DNA from: JBMTVT01 sp049451635
Lineage (GTDB): Bacteria; Bacteroidota; Bacteroidia; Flavobacteriales; Flavobacteriaceae
Assembly (NCBI GenBank): GCA_049451635.1
Contig: JBMTVT010000094.1
Location: 1-5,051 of the forward strand
Reading direction: 5' to 3'
Length of the DNA stretch: 5,051 bases
The notes under the pieces are model-generated. The model made no database searches. It saw only the letters and a program-made list of their open reading frames with translations, and was not told the DNA's origin. This document shows, piece by piece, positions 1 to 5,051 of this stretch (within the stretch, counting starts at the first letter, position 1; each line of letters starts with the position of its first letter). Made by a program: the position numbers and the translations under genes.

Positions 1-74
1 GGCGAGGTAGCTCAGTTGGTTAGAGCGTCGGATTCATAACCCGGAGGTCGGGGGATCGTGCCCCCCTCTCGCTA
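1..74 (+). tRNA. tRNA-Met (CAU anticodon), probably elongator
   Basis: The cloverleaf folds by eye. The 7-bp acceptor stem pairs 1-7 with 67-73, with G-U pairs at both ends. A canonical D arm follows, then anticodon CAT at 35-37 in loop 33-39, and a T stem of five G-C pairs (50-54 with 62-66) around a 7-base loop (55-61). Base 74 (A) is the discriminator; CA then AA follow, so CCA is not encoded and must be added after transcription. The 1-72 position is a G-U pair, and the three G-C pairs typical of the initiator anticodon stem are not all present, so elongator Met is more likely than initiator. A CAU anticodon can also belong to tRNA-Ile2 (lysidine-modified), which I cannot exclude. Oddities: an A-C mismatch closes the anticodon stem (32/40), and the T loop starts with A instead of T. 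The gene begins at the very first base of the window. Confidence 0.93.
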
Positions 75-90
75 CAAAAAAGCAAAGTAG

Positions 91-120
91 AACCCAAGGT
101 TTAGAGTCTTGGGTTTTTTT
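91..120 (+). terminator. Rho-independent terminator after tRNA-Met
   Basis: An 8-bp perfect stem (91-98 AACCCAAG with 108-115 CTTGGGTT) encloses a 9-base loop, and a run of seven T (114-120) overlaps the end of the stem. This is a canonical intrinsic terminator for plus-strand transcription leaving the tRNA. It ends 4 bases from the stop codon of the convergent oxidase gene. Read on the minus strand, the same hairpin is followed only by an interrupted T-rich stretch, so it would be a weaker terminator for the operon, though it may serve both directions. Confidence 0.8.
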
Positions 121-124
121 ATTT

Positions 125-1372
125 TTAAAACTTTCTATCTGGATGAAAAGGCTTTAAACTTAAAGATGCTTTTTGATTGGAAATGATTTCGGCTACCAAT
201 TTACCTGTAGCTGGCCCCAAACTCCACCCCATCATAGCGTGCCCTGTTGCTATGGTTAAATTGTCACATTTTATGGATTTTCCTATATATGGCAACCCAT
301 CTGGAGATACCGGTCTTAAACCGCATTTTGCGTTGGTTTTTTCTTCAGAAGTAATTTCTAAACCATTATAGTAATCTTGAGCAGCATTGGCGATAGCATT
401 AACTCGTTTTGGATTTATTTTATGGTTTATACCGGCAATTTCCATGGTACCTGCAAAACTTGTAAAACCATCCATGGGTGTTACCGCTACTTTAGCTTCA
501 CACAAAATAGCAGGCATTGAAATATGGGTTTCTCTTTCTACATTTATTCTATACCCCTTACCTGCTTGAATGGGAATTTTCAACCCTAGTTTTTTTGCTA
601 AAAGTGTACTCCAACTGCCAGCAGCTAAGACTACTTCATCAGCGGAATATGTTTGTTTATCCGTAATTACCTTTTTAATAGATATGTCTAAAACCTCTAT
701 ATCCTTAACCAACTCATTCGTTAGTATATTAACTCCCTTTGATTTTAAGAAATTTACCATTTCACTCATAAAACTATGAGGAGTCATGTGGGCATCACAA
801 TCATAAAATACAGCGCCTTTGATATTAAAATTGGCGTTGGGTTCCAATATATGAACATCTTTTTTTGATAAATGTTTCACACCTAAACCTTCGTCTATAC
901 CTCGTTGCCCTATGTTCCATTCCTCTTCTCCAACCTTATCAGATTTATAGCACATCAATAAGCCTTTACGTTCATAATGAAAATTAAATCCTGCTTGCTG
1001 TTTCAAATCTTCATATAAGTCTCTGGAAAATAAATTTATATCCTTAATGGTTTTTATAGATTGTTCCACTTTAGTTGTTGTGGCAGATTTTTTAAAGGCC
1101 CATGCCCATTTTAAAAACTCTAAATCCAACCTAGGCTTTACATAAAAAGGACTTGCCGAATTAAACATCCATTTGATTCCTTTTGAAATCATTCCTGGTG
1201 CGGCTAATGACATAAAATGACTTGGAGTTACATAACCAGCATTAACATAGGATGCTCCAGCATCCATATTAGATTGATCAATAACGGTAACCTTATGCCC
1301 TTCTTTCTTGAGATAGTATGCAGAACATAAACCTATAATACCTCCTCCAATTATAATTATATTTTTTGCCAT
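125..1372 (-). CDS. FAD-dependent D-amino acid dehydrogenase, probable cis-4-hydroxy-D-proline dehydrogenase
   Basis: A 415-residue DAO/DadA-family flavoprotein. It probably oxidises cis-4-hydroxy-D-proline to 1-pyrroline-4-hydroxy-2-carboxylate, the second step of hydroxyproline breakdown, passing electrons to the respiratory chain or another acceptor. Visible features are an N-terminal Rossmann FAD site with GGGIIG at residues 9-14 followed by the beta-strand ending VIDQ (30-33), a second FAD-contact segment VVLAAGSWS (247-255), and C-terminal FAD/substrate segments GLRPVSPDGLPYIG (351-364) and GHAMMGWSLGPATGK (377-391). These last two are typical of DadA-like enzymes. Length is near full (DadA is about 430), and no signal peptide or membrane segment is apparent. 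The ATG is chosen because the FAD motif follows at once; it lies one base after the epimerase stop (TAA-A-ATG), so translational coupling is likely. It is the last gene of the operon. Family assignment is firm; the substrate is inferred from the adjacent 4-hydroxyproline epimerase. A general D-amino acid dehydrogenase is the alternative. Confidence 0.88.
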   Translation of the reverse strand: MAKNIIIIGGGIIGLCSAYYLKKEGHKVTVIDQSNMDAGASYVNAGYVTPSHFMSLAAPGMISKGIKWMFNSASPFYVKPRLDLEFLKWAWAFKKSATTTKVEQSIKTIKDINLFSRDLYEDLKQQAGFNFHYERKGLLMCYKSDKVGEEEWNIGQRGIDEGLGVKHLSKKDVHILEPNANFNIKGAVFYDCDAHMTPHSFMSEMVNFLKSKGVNILTNELVKDIEVLDISIKKVITDKQTYSADEVVLAAGSWSTLLAKKLGLKIPIQAGKGYRINVERETHISMPAILCEAKVAVTPMDGFTSFAGTMEIAGINHKINPKRVNAIANAAQDYYNGLEITSEEKTNAKCGLRPVSPDGLPYIGKSIKCDNLTIATGHAMMGWSLGPATGKLVAEIISNQKASLSLKPFHPDRKF

Positions 1373-1373
1373 T

Positions 1374-2384
1374 TTATATTACTTGAAACCCATGGGCATA
1401 AGGGTCATCTTCATCATCTATTACAATAGTATTATAACCGTATATTTTTGCCCATCCTTGAATACTTGGTATAATAGCTGGTTTACCATCTAGAGTGGTT
1501 TCCTCCTCAATACGACCAATAAACTTACTTCCAATAAAACTTTCATGAATGTAAGGTTCTCCTTGTTTTAATTTTCCCTTGCTAAACAATTGTGCTAATC
1601 GCGCTGAAGTCCCCGTACCACATGGACTTCTATCAATAGCCTTATCACCATAAAACACGGCATTTCTGCCTGATGAGGTTGGATCGATAGGGTCTCCTGT
1701 CCACAGCACATGGCTTACATCTCGAATAGTTTTATTTTCTGGATGAATAAACAAATTAGGGTATTTTTGATTGATTCGTTGTCTAACAACCTGCGAATAC
1801 TGAATTATTTTTGAAGCTGAAAATGCCTGTACACCCTCAAAATTTTCTTGTGGATCTACGATAGCATAATAATTACCGCCGTAAGATACATCGAAAATTA
1901 TCTCACCTAATTCTGGGCATTCAACAAATAAGTTTTCTGCTGCCAAGTAACTTTTCACATTGGTTAGTTTTACCCAATCTACCTTATTACCTGTTTGCTG
2001 ATAATCAATTTGAACCAATCCTGCAGGCGCCTCCATTTTAATTCTTCCTGGAATTTTTGGTATTACTAAGCCTTCTTCAATAGCTATAGTTATTGTTCCA
2101 ATAGTACCATGGCCACACATGGGTAAACATCCAGAAGTTTCTATAAATAAAATAGCAAAGTCGTTTTCTGGATCATGTGGCGGGTATAAAATACTACCAC
2201 TCATCATATCATGCCCACGCGGCTCAAACATTAAGCCTTTTCTAATCCAATCGTACTCCTTCAAAAAATGTTGGCGTTTTTCGCTCATAGTATTACCTAA
2301 AAGCTTTGGACCACCTTCTTTTATAACCCTTACAGGATTTCCACAGGTGTGTGCATCTATACAAACAAAAGTTTTTCTACTCAT
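1374..2384 (-). CDS. lhpA: 4-hydroxyproline 2-epimerase (proline racemase family)
   Basis: A 336-residue, cofactor-independent proline racemase-family enzyme. It probably interconverts trans-4-hydroxy-L-proline and cis-4-hydroxy-D-proline at C2, the entry step of the pathway. Both catalytic cysteines of the two-base mechanism are present: C90 in MCGHG (89-93, with H92) and C255 in SPCGTGTSA (253-261, with D251 four residues before it, as in characterised racemases). Trans-3-hydroxyproline dehydratases of the same family carry Thr at the second Cys position, so this is an epimerase or racemase, not a dehydratase. N-terminal DAHTCGNPVRV (10-20) and RGHDMMSG (56-63) are also typical family blocks, and the length is normal for the family. 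The ATG begins directly before the conserved family start (MSRKTFVCIDAHT). It lies 34 bases after the aldehyde dehydrogenase stop, behind an A/T-rich leader with no clear Shine-Dalgarno. Proline racemase is the alternative; the neighbouring deaminase and semialdehyde dehydrogenase favour hydroxyproline. The symbol follows Pseudomonas usage. Confidence 0.92.
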   Translation of the reverse strand: MSRKTFVCIDAHTCGNPVRVIKEGGPKLLGNTMSEKRQHFLKEYDWIRKGLMFEPRGHDMMSGSILYPPHDPENDFAILFIETSGCLPMCGHGTIGTITIAIEEGLVIPKIPGRIKMEAPAGLVQIDYQQTGNKVDWVKLTNVKSYLAAENLFVECPELGEIIFDVSYGGNYYAIVDPQENFEGVQAFSASKIIQYSQVVRQRINQKYPNLFIHPENKTIRDVSHVLWTGDPIDPTSSGRNAVFYGDKAIDRSPCGTGTSARLAQLFSKGKLKQGEPYIHESFIGSKFIGRIEEETTLDGKPAIIPSIQGWAKIYGYNTIVIDDEDDPYAHGFQVI

Positions 2385-2418
2385 TTAATATTAAAACTAG
2401 TGGCTAACTGTTTTCATG

Positions 2419-4002
2419 CTATATTTTATCTGATGTTTTTACACCATTTACAGTTCTCAAAATACTCAAAGGGTTGTCGTTTTTCAGTTCGTCTGGCAAT
2501 AATATATGAGGCCAATTTTGAAAACTAAAAGGTCTAACAAATCTTTTAATAGAGTCAACACCAACAGCAGTAAATCTAGTGTCTGTTGAAGCTGGATAGG
2601 GTCCGCCATGCATCATAGAAGGGCAAACCTCCACCCCGGTAGGAACACCATTAAAAATAATGCGCCCTACTCTACTTTGAAGCGCATTGACCATATTGGG
2701 ATATTTTTCAATTTCATTATCATCAGAAATTATAGTACCCGTAAGCTGGCCTTCTAATTTTGATATGATATTTTCTAATTGTGATTCATTTTCACATTGA
2801 ACAACCAAAGAATAGGGTCCAAAAACTTCATGGTGCAACGCTGTATTTTCTAGAAATGTTTTTCCCTCAACTGTAGTAACTAGCTGTCTTGCATAATTAG
2901 GTTTAACATTATCTTCATAACCAGCTAATACTTCAATACCTATTTGAGATAACGCTTTTTTCTTTTTGTCTTCATAGGTACCGGCAATATTTGGATGAAG
3001 CATAACAGAAGGTTCTACTTTCACAATTTCTTGTGCCAAAGAATTTACAAATTTTGTTAACCCTTCAGATTTAATAGCCAATATTAAACCAGGATTGGTA
3101 CAAAACTGTCCAGTACCTAACGTAATTGAGCCGGCATACGTAGATGCAATCGATTCAGCTCTGTTTTTTAACGCTTCAGGTAAAATTACAACAGGATTTA
3201 TACTACCCATTTCTGCAAATACCGGTATGGGTTCTTCTCTTTTAGCAGCTAAATCGTATAATGCCCTGCCTCCATTAATACTACCCGTAAAGCCTACTGC
3301 TTTAATATGTGGATTTTGAACAAGTAGTTGACCAACATCTGTACCGCTACTATTAAGGTTTGAAAAAACACCATTTGGCATGCCTGTTTTTTGGGCTGCT
3401 GCTATTACAGCACCTGCAACCATATTGCCTGTACCAGCATGCATAGGATGTGATTTTACAATAACTGGACATCCGGCTGCCAATGCGGCAGCTGTGTCTC
3501 CGCCTGCTGTTGAGAAAGCCAATGGAAAATTTGATGCTCCAAAAACAGCAACAGGCCCCAAAGCTACATACATTTTTCTTAAATCTACTTTTGGAATTGG
3601 TTGACGTTCCGGTTGTTCCGTATCTATAGATGCTTCAACCCAATTGCCTTCTTCAATGTGATTTGCAAAAGCCCTAAGTTGCCCTAGGGTTCTACCTCTT
3701 TCTCCTATCGCTCTTCCAGTAGGCAGACCACTTTCGGCTGAATACACTTCTAATAAGGAATCTCCTAAAGCTTTAATTTCATCTGCTATGGCCCTTAAAA
3801 ATGTTGCTTTCTTATTACCTGGGAATTTTGAATAACTTTTAAATGCTTCTGTTGCCAAAGATGCCGCTTCATTAACTTCTTCTTTTGTAACTTCATTGAT
3901 TTCCCAATTGTTCTCAATATTTAACAATGGATTGAAGGTCTTAAAAGTTTTATCCCCTTTTGCTGATTGTTTGTTTCCTATATAATTTTTTCCTGTTACC
4001 AT
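2419..4002 (-). CDS. NAD(P)-dependent 2-oxoglutarate semialdehyde (2,5-dioxovalerate) dehydrogenase
   Basis: A 527-residue aldehyde dehydrogenase superfamily enzyme, predicted to be cytosolic. It probably oxidises 2-oxoglutarate semialdehyde to 2-oxoglutarate, the last step of hydroxyproline breakdown. Visible active-site elements are oxyanion-hole N158 in FGASNFP (154-160), cofactor-binding K183 in IVKSHP (181-186), the FTGS block (238-241), general base E264 in AEMGS, nucleophile C301 in GQFCTNPG (298-305), and HEVFGP (391-396). The GQFCTNPG form around the cysteine and the length of about 525 residues, longer than the roughly 480 of common aldehyde dehydrogenases, fit the long 2-oxoglutarate semialdehyde dehydrogenase branch found with hydroxyproline and sugar-acid pathways. 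The ATG at 4002 has a weak purine-rich AGAGAAAA just upstream. It lies 67 bases after the DapA-family gene, and 34 bases separate it from the epimerase. The same enzyme also closes D-glucarate and L-arabinose routes; the epimerase next door decides for hydroxyproline. Confidence 0.9.
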   Translation of the reverse strand: MVTGKNYIGNKQSAKGDKTFKTFNPLLNIENNWEINEVTKEEVNEAASLATEAFKSYSKFPGNKKATFLRAIADEIKALGDSLLEVYSAESGLPTGRAIGERGRTLGQLRAFANHIEEGNWVEASIDTEQPERQPIPKVDLRKMYVALGPVAVFGASNFPLAFSTAGGDTAAALAAGCPVIVKSHPMHAGTGNMVAGAVIAAAQKTGMPNGVFSNLNSSGTDVGQLLVQNPHIKAVGFTGSINGGRALYDLAAKREEPIPVFAEMGSINPVVILPEALKNRAESIASTYAGSITLGTGQFCTNPGLILAIKSEGLTKFVNSLAQEIVKVEPSVMLHPNIAGTYEDKKKKALSQIGIEVLAGYEDNVKPNYARQLVTTVEGKTFLENTALHHEVFGPYSLVVQCENESQLENIISKLEGQLTGTIISDDNEIEKYPNMVNALQSRVGRIIFNGVPTGVEVCPSMMHGGPYPASTDTRFTAVGVDSIKRFVRPFSFQNWPHILLPDELKNDNPLSILRTVNGVKTSDKI

Positions 4003-4034
4003 TTTTCTCTGTTAAATTCTATCAAATTTACTAT

Positions 4035-4073
4035 CTAAAAAACTTTTAATGAAGATTGCAATCGATTTTTTAG
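4035..4073. repeat. Inverted repeat between the first two operon genes
   Basis: Perfect 8-base arms CTAAAAAA (4035-4042) and TTTTTTAG (4066-4073) flank 23 bases that contain a second perfect 10-base palindrome GATTGCAATC (4054-4063). The right arm overlaps the stop codon of the DapA-family gene. On the minus-strand transcript the inner palindrome precedes a run of six U by about 12 bases. The outer stem is all A/T apart from its end pair, so any hairpin is weak. It could be a partial attenuator or an RNA-processing site that tunes expression of later genes, or chance in an AT-rich spacer. Confidence 0.3.
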
Positions 4074-4984
4074 TGTTTGTAATTGAGTAATGTTGGTCTT
4101 ACAGCTATAGCATCTCTTATAATTTTTTCAATTTTAATACGCTCATCTCCTTTTAATACAAGTCGCGGGGCTCGTACATACTCATTACCAATTCCTGTAT
4201 GTACCGAAGCTAGTTTAATATATTGTACCAATTTAGTATTAATGTCTAATTCCAATAATGGCATAAACCAACGATAAATAGCCAATGCCTCTTTAATTCT
4301 ACCAGCTTTTTGCAGTTCGTAAATAGCAACAGTCTCTGCTGGAAATGCGTCAACTAAACCTGCAACCCATCCATCGGCTCCCAATACCAAACTTTCTAAC
4401 GCTAGTGTGTCCACACCTGTCATAATTGCCAACCTATCTCCAAATCTATTTTTTATTCTGGTGATGTTTGTTGTATCTCTTGTTGATTCTTTTACCGCTT
4501 GAATATTTGGGCAATCAGCAAGTAAAGACTCAAACATATCGAGTGTTACCTCAATCTTATAATCGACAGGGTTGTTATAAATCATAATAGGCAAAGGTGT
4601 GCTATTGGCAACTGCTTTAAAATATGCCAAAACTTCTTCATCACTTGCTTTGTAACGCATGGGAGGTAACATCATCAACCCCTTAGCCCCATCTTCTTCG
4701 GCAATTTTAGCTAAACCAATGGCTGCTTTAGTTGTTTGTTCGGCTATATTCATTAAAACGGGAACTTTACCATTAACCAGTGCAACTGTTTCTTTAGTTA
4801 AAATGCGCCTTTCCGCATCGGTTAAAGTACTGGCTTCCCCTAAAGTGCCACCAAGAACAATTCCATGAACACCAGCTTCTACTTGTGCTAGTATATTTTT
4901 TTTAAACATATTTAAATCCAACTCATCGTTAGCATTAAATTGTGTTGTAACAGCTGGCATAACGCCTTCCCATTTAATATTCAT
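4070..4984 (-). CDS. DapA/NanA-family lyase, probable 1-pyrroline-4-hydroxy-2-carboxylate deaminase
   Basis: A 304-residue class I aldolase-type TIM-barrel protein of the dihydrodipicolinate synthase/N-acetylneuraminate lyase family. In this context it probably converts 1-pyrroline-4-hydroxy-2-carboxylate to 2-oxoglutarate semialdehyde and ammonia. The Schiff-base lysine is K165 in AVKES (163-167), and the catalytic tyrosine is Y136 in IYNNP (135-139). The glycine-rich substrate loop reads GGTLGE (45-50), where DapA has GTTGE, so the second Thr is Leu. The Arg that follows the YNxP motif in true DapA (R138 in E. coli) is missing; the sequence here is YNNPVDY. Both changes argue against lysine biosynthesis. 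The length is normal for the family. The ATG at 4984 opens the family-typical MNIKWEGVMPAVTTQF start. This is the first gene of the operon, 67 bases ahead of the aldehyde dehydrogenase. Alternatives are 2-keto-3-deoxy sugar acid dehydratases of the same fold, which also yield 2-oxoglutarate semialdehyde; the epimerase and flavoprotein in the operon make these less likely. Confidence 0.87.
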   Translation of the reverse strand: MNIKWEGVMPAVTTQFNANDELDLNMFKKNILAQVEAGVHGIVLGGTLGEASTLTDAERRILTKETVALVNGKVPVLMNIAEQTTKAAIGLAKIAEEDGAKGLMMLPPMRYKASDEEVLAYFKAVANSTPLPIMIYNNPVDYKIEVTLDMFESLLADCPNIQAVKESTRDTTNITRIKNRFGDRLAIMTGVDTLALESLVLGADGWVAGLVDAFPAETVAIYELQKAGRIKEALAIYRWFMPLLELDINTKLVQYIKLASVHTGIGNEYVRAPRLVLKGDERIKIEKIIRDAIAVRPTLLNYKH

Positions 4985-4985
4985 A

Positions 4986-4997
4986 ATAAAATTTTAT
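4986..4997. repeat. 12-bp AT palindrome just upstream of the first operon gene
   Basis: A perfect palindrome ATAAAATTTTAT sits two bases upstream of the ATG of the DapA-family gene, around where a transcript from the candidate promoter would begin. It could be an operator half or simply the A/T-rich unstructured leader common in Bacteroidota. A similar 12-bp palindrome TTTAATATTAAA (2384-2395) abuts the epimerase start, which favours the base-composition explanation. Confidence 0.25.
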
Positions 4998-5004
4998 AGA
5001 GGTC

Positions 5005-5033
5005 AGTAGATAAATTCATAACTTATATGTCAA
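5005..5033 (-). promoter_or_regulatory. Candidate operon promoter
   Basis: Read on the minus strand, a perfect TTGACA (5033-5028) is followed after exactly 17 bases by TCTACT (5010-5005), which matches four of six positions of TATAAT. Transcription would start near 4998, giving a leader of roughly 14 bases before the ATG at 4984. The Bacteroidota housekeeping -7 element TAnnTTTG is not clearly present at the right distance, so the call rests on the general sigma70 pattern. The window ends 18 bases further upstream, so activator or repressor sites beyond it cannot be seen. Confidence 0.4.
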
Positions 5034-5051
5034 CAAAACTAATGTTTTTAT

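Noticed and set aside
1..125. tRNA 3' end as an integration site for a mobile element or island
   Set aside because: No integrase and no second copy of the tRNA 3' sequence is seen in the window, and the neighbouring genes look like ordinary chromosomal metabolism.
177..779. Three plus-strand open frames (177-371, 387-569, 570-779) opposite the oxidase gene
   Set aside because: They lie wholly antisense to a well-conserved gene and their translations show no family motifs; they are shadows.
1374..2384. Trans-3-hydroxy-L-proline dehydratase
   Set aside because: That subgroup replaces the second catalytic Cys with Thr; here C255 is present in SPCGTG.
2384..2395. Palindrome TTTAATATTAAA at the epimerase start as an operator or internal promoter
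   Set aside because: It is purely A/T in an A/T-rich leader inside the operon, with no paired promoter elements visible; chance is the simpler reading.
2119..3604. Plus-strand open frames at 2119-2388, 3095-3319 and 3380-3604
   Set aside because: All are antisense to the epimerase or aldehyde dehydrogenase, whose catalytic residues are intact in the minus-strand frame. The one at 3380-3604 is Ala/Pro-rich, as expected from the complement of Ala/Gly-rich coding sequence.
4083..4868. Plus-strand open frames at 4083-4277 and 4659-4868
   Set aside because: They are antisense to the DapA-family gene, with no recognisable domains and no independent start signals.
1..5051. CRISPR array, insertion sequence, toxin-antitoxin or defence genes
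   Set aside because: There are no spaced direct repeats, no transposase or terminal inverted repeats and no small paired genes; almost all of the window is accounted for by four metabolic genes and one tRNA.

Overview
This AT-rich window holds one compact catabolic operon on the minus strand, with a tRNA gene at its left edge. Protein style, low GC, A/T-rich translation starts without clear Shine-Dalgarno sequences, and a tRNA gene without an encoded CCA end all suggest a member of the Bacteroidota, probably a marine-type Flavobacteriaceae. This assignment is an inference from style, not from a database match.

Layout from left to right: an elongator-type tRNA-Met(CAU) on the plus strand (1-74); a rho-independent terminator (91-120); then four minus-strand genes transcribed right to left. 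In order of transcription these are a DapA/NanA-family lyase (4984-4070), a long aldehyde dehydrogenase (4002-2419), a proline racemase-family 4-hydroxyproline 2-epimerase (2384-1374) and a DadA-like FAD amino acid oxidase (1372-125). The gaps are 67, 34 and 1 bases. A plausible promoter lies just upstream of the first gene (5005-5033). No stretch longer than 300 bases lacks a gene.

Together the four enzymes form the known bacterial route from trans-4-hydroxy-L-proline to 2-oxoglutarate. The epimerase gives cis-4-hydroxy-D-proline. The flavoprotein oxidises it to 1-pyrroline-4-hydroxy-2-carboxylate. The DapA-family deaminase turns that into 2-oxoglutarate semialdehyde plus ammonia, and the aldehyde dehydrogenase makes 2-oxoglutarate for the TCA cycle. 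The usual source of hydroxyproline is collagen or hydroxyproline-rich glycoprotein. No regulator, peptidase or transporter is in the window; these may lie beyond the right edge.

I see no sign of an undescribed system, mobile element or CRISPR array. The points most worth a second look are small: gene order relative to pathway order, active-site changes in the DapA-family protein, an inverted repeat between the first two genes, a sigma70-like promoter, and unusual positions in the tRNA.
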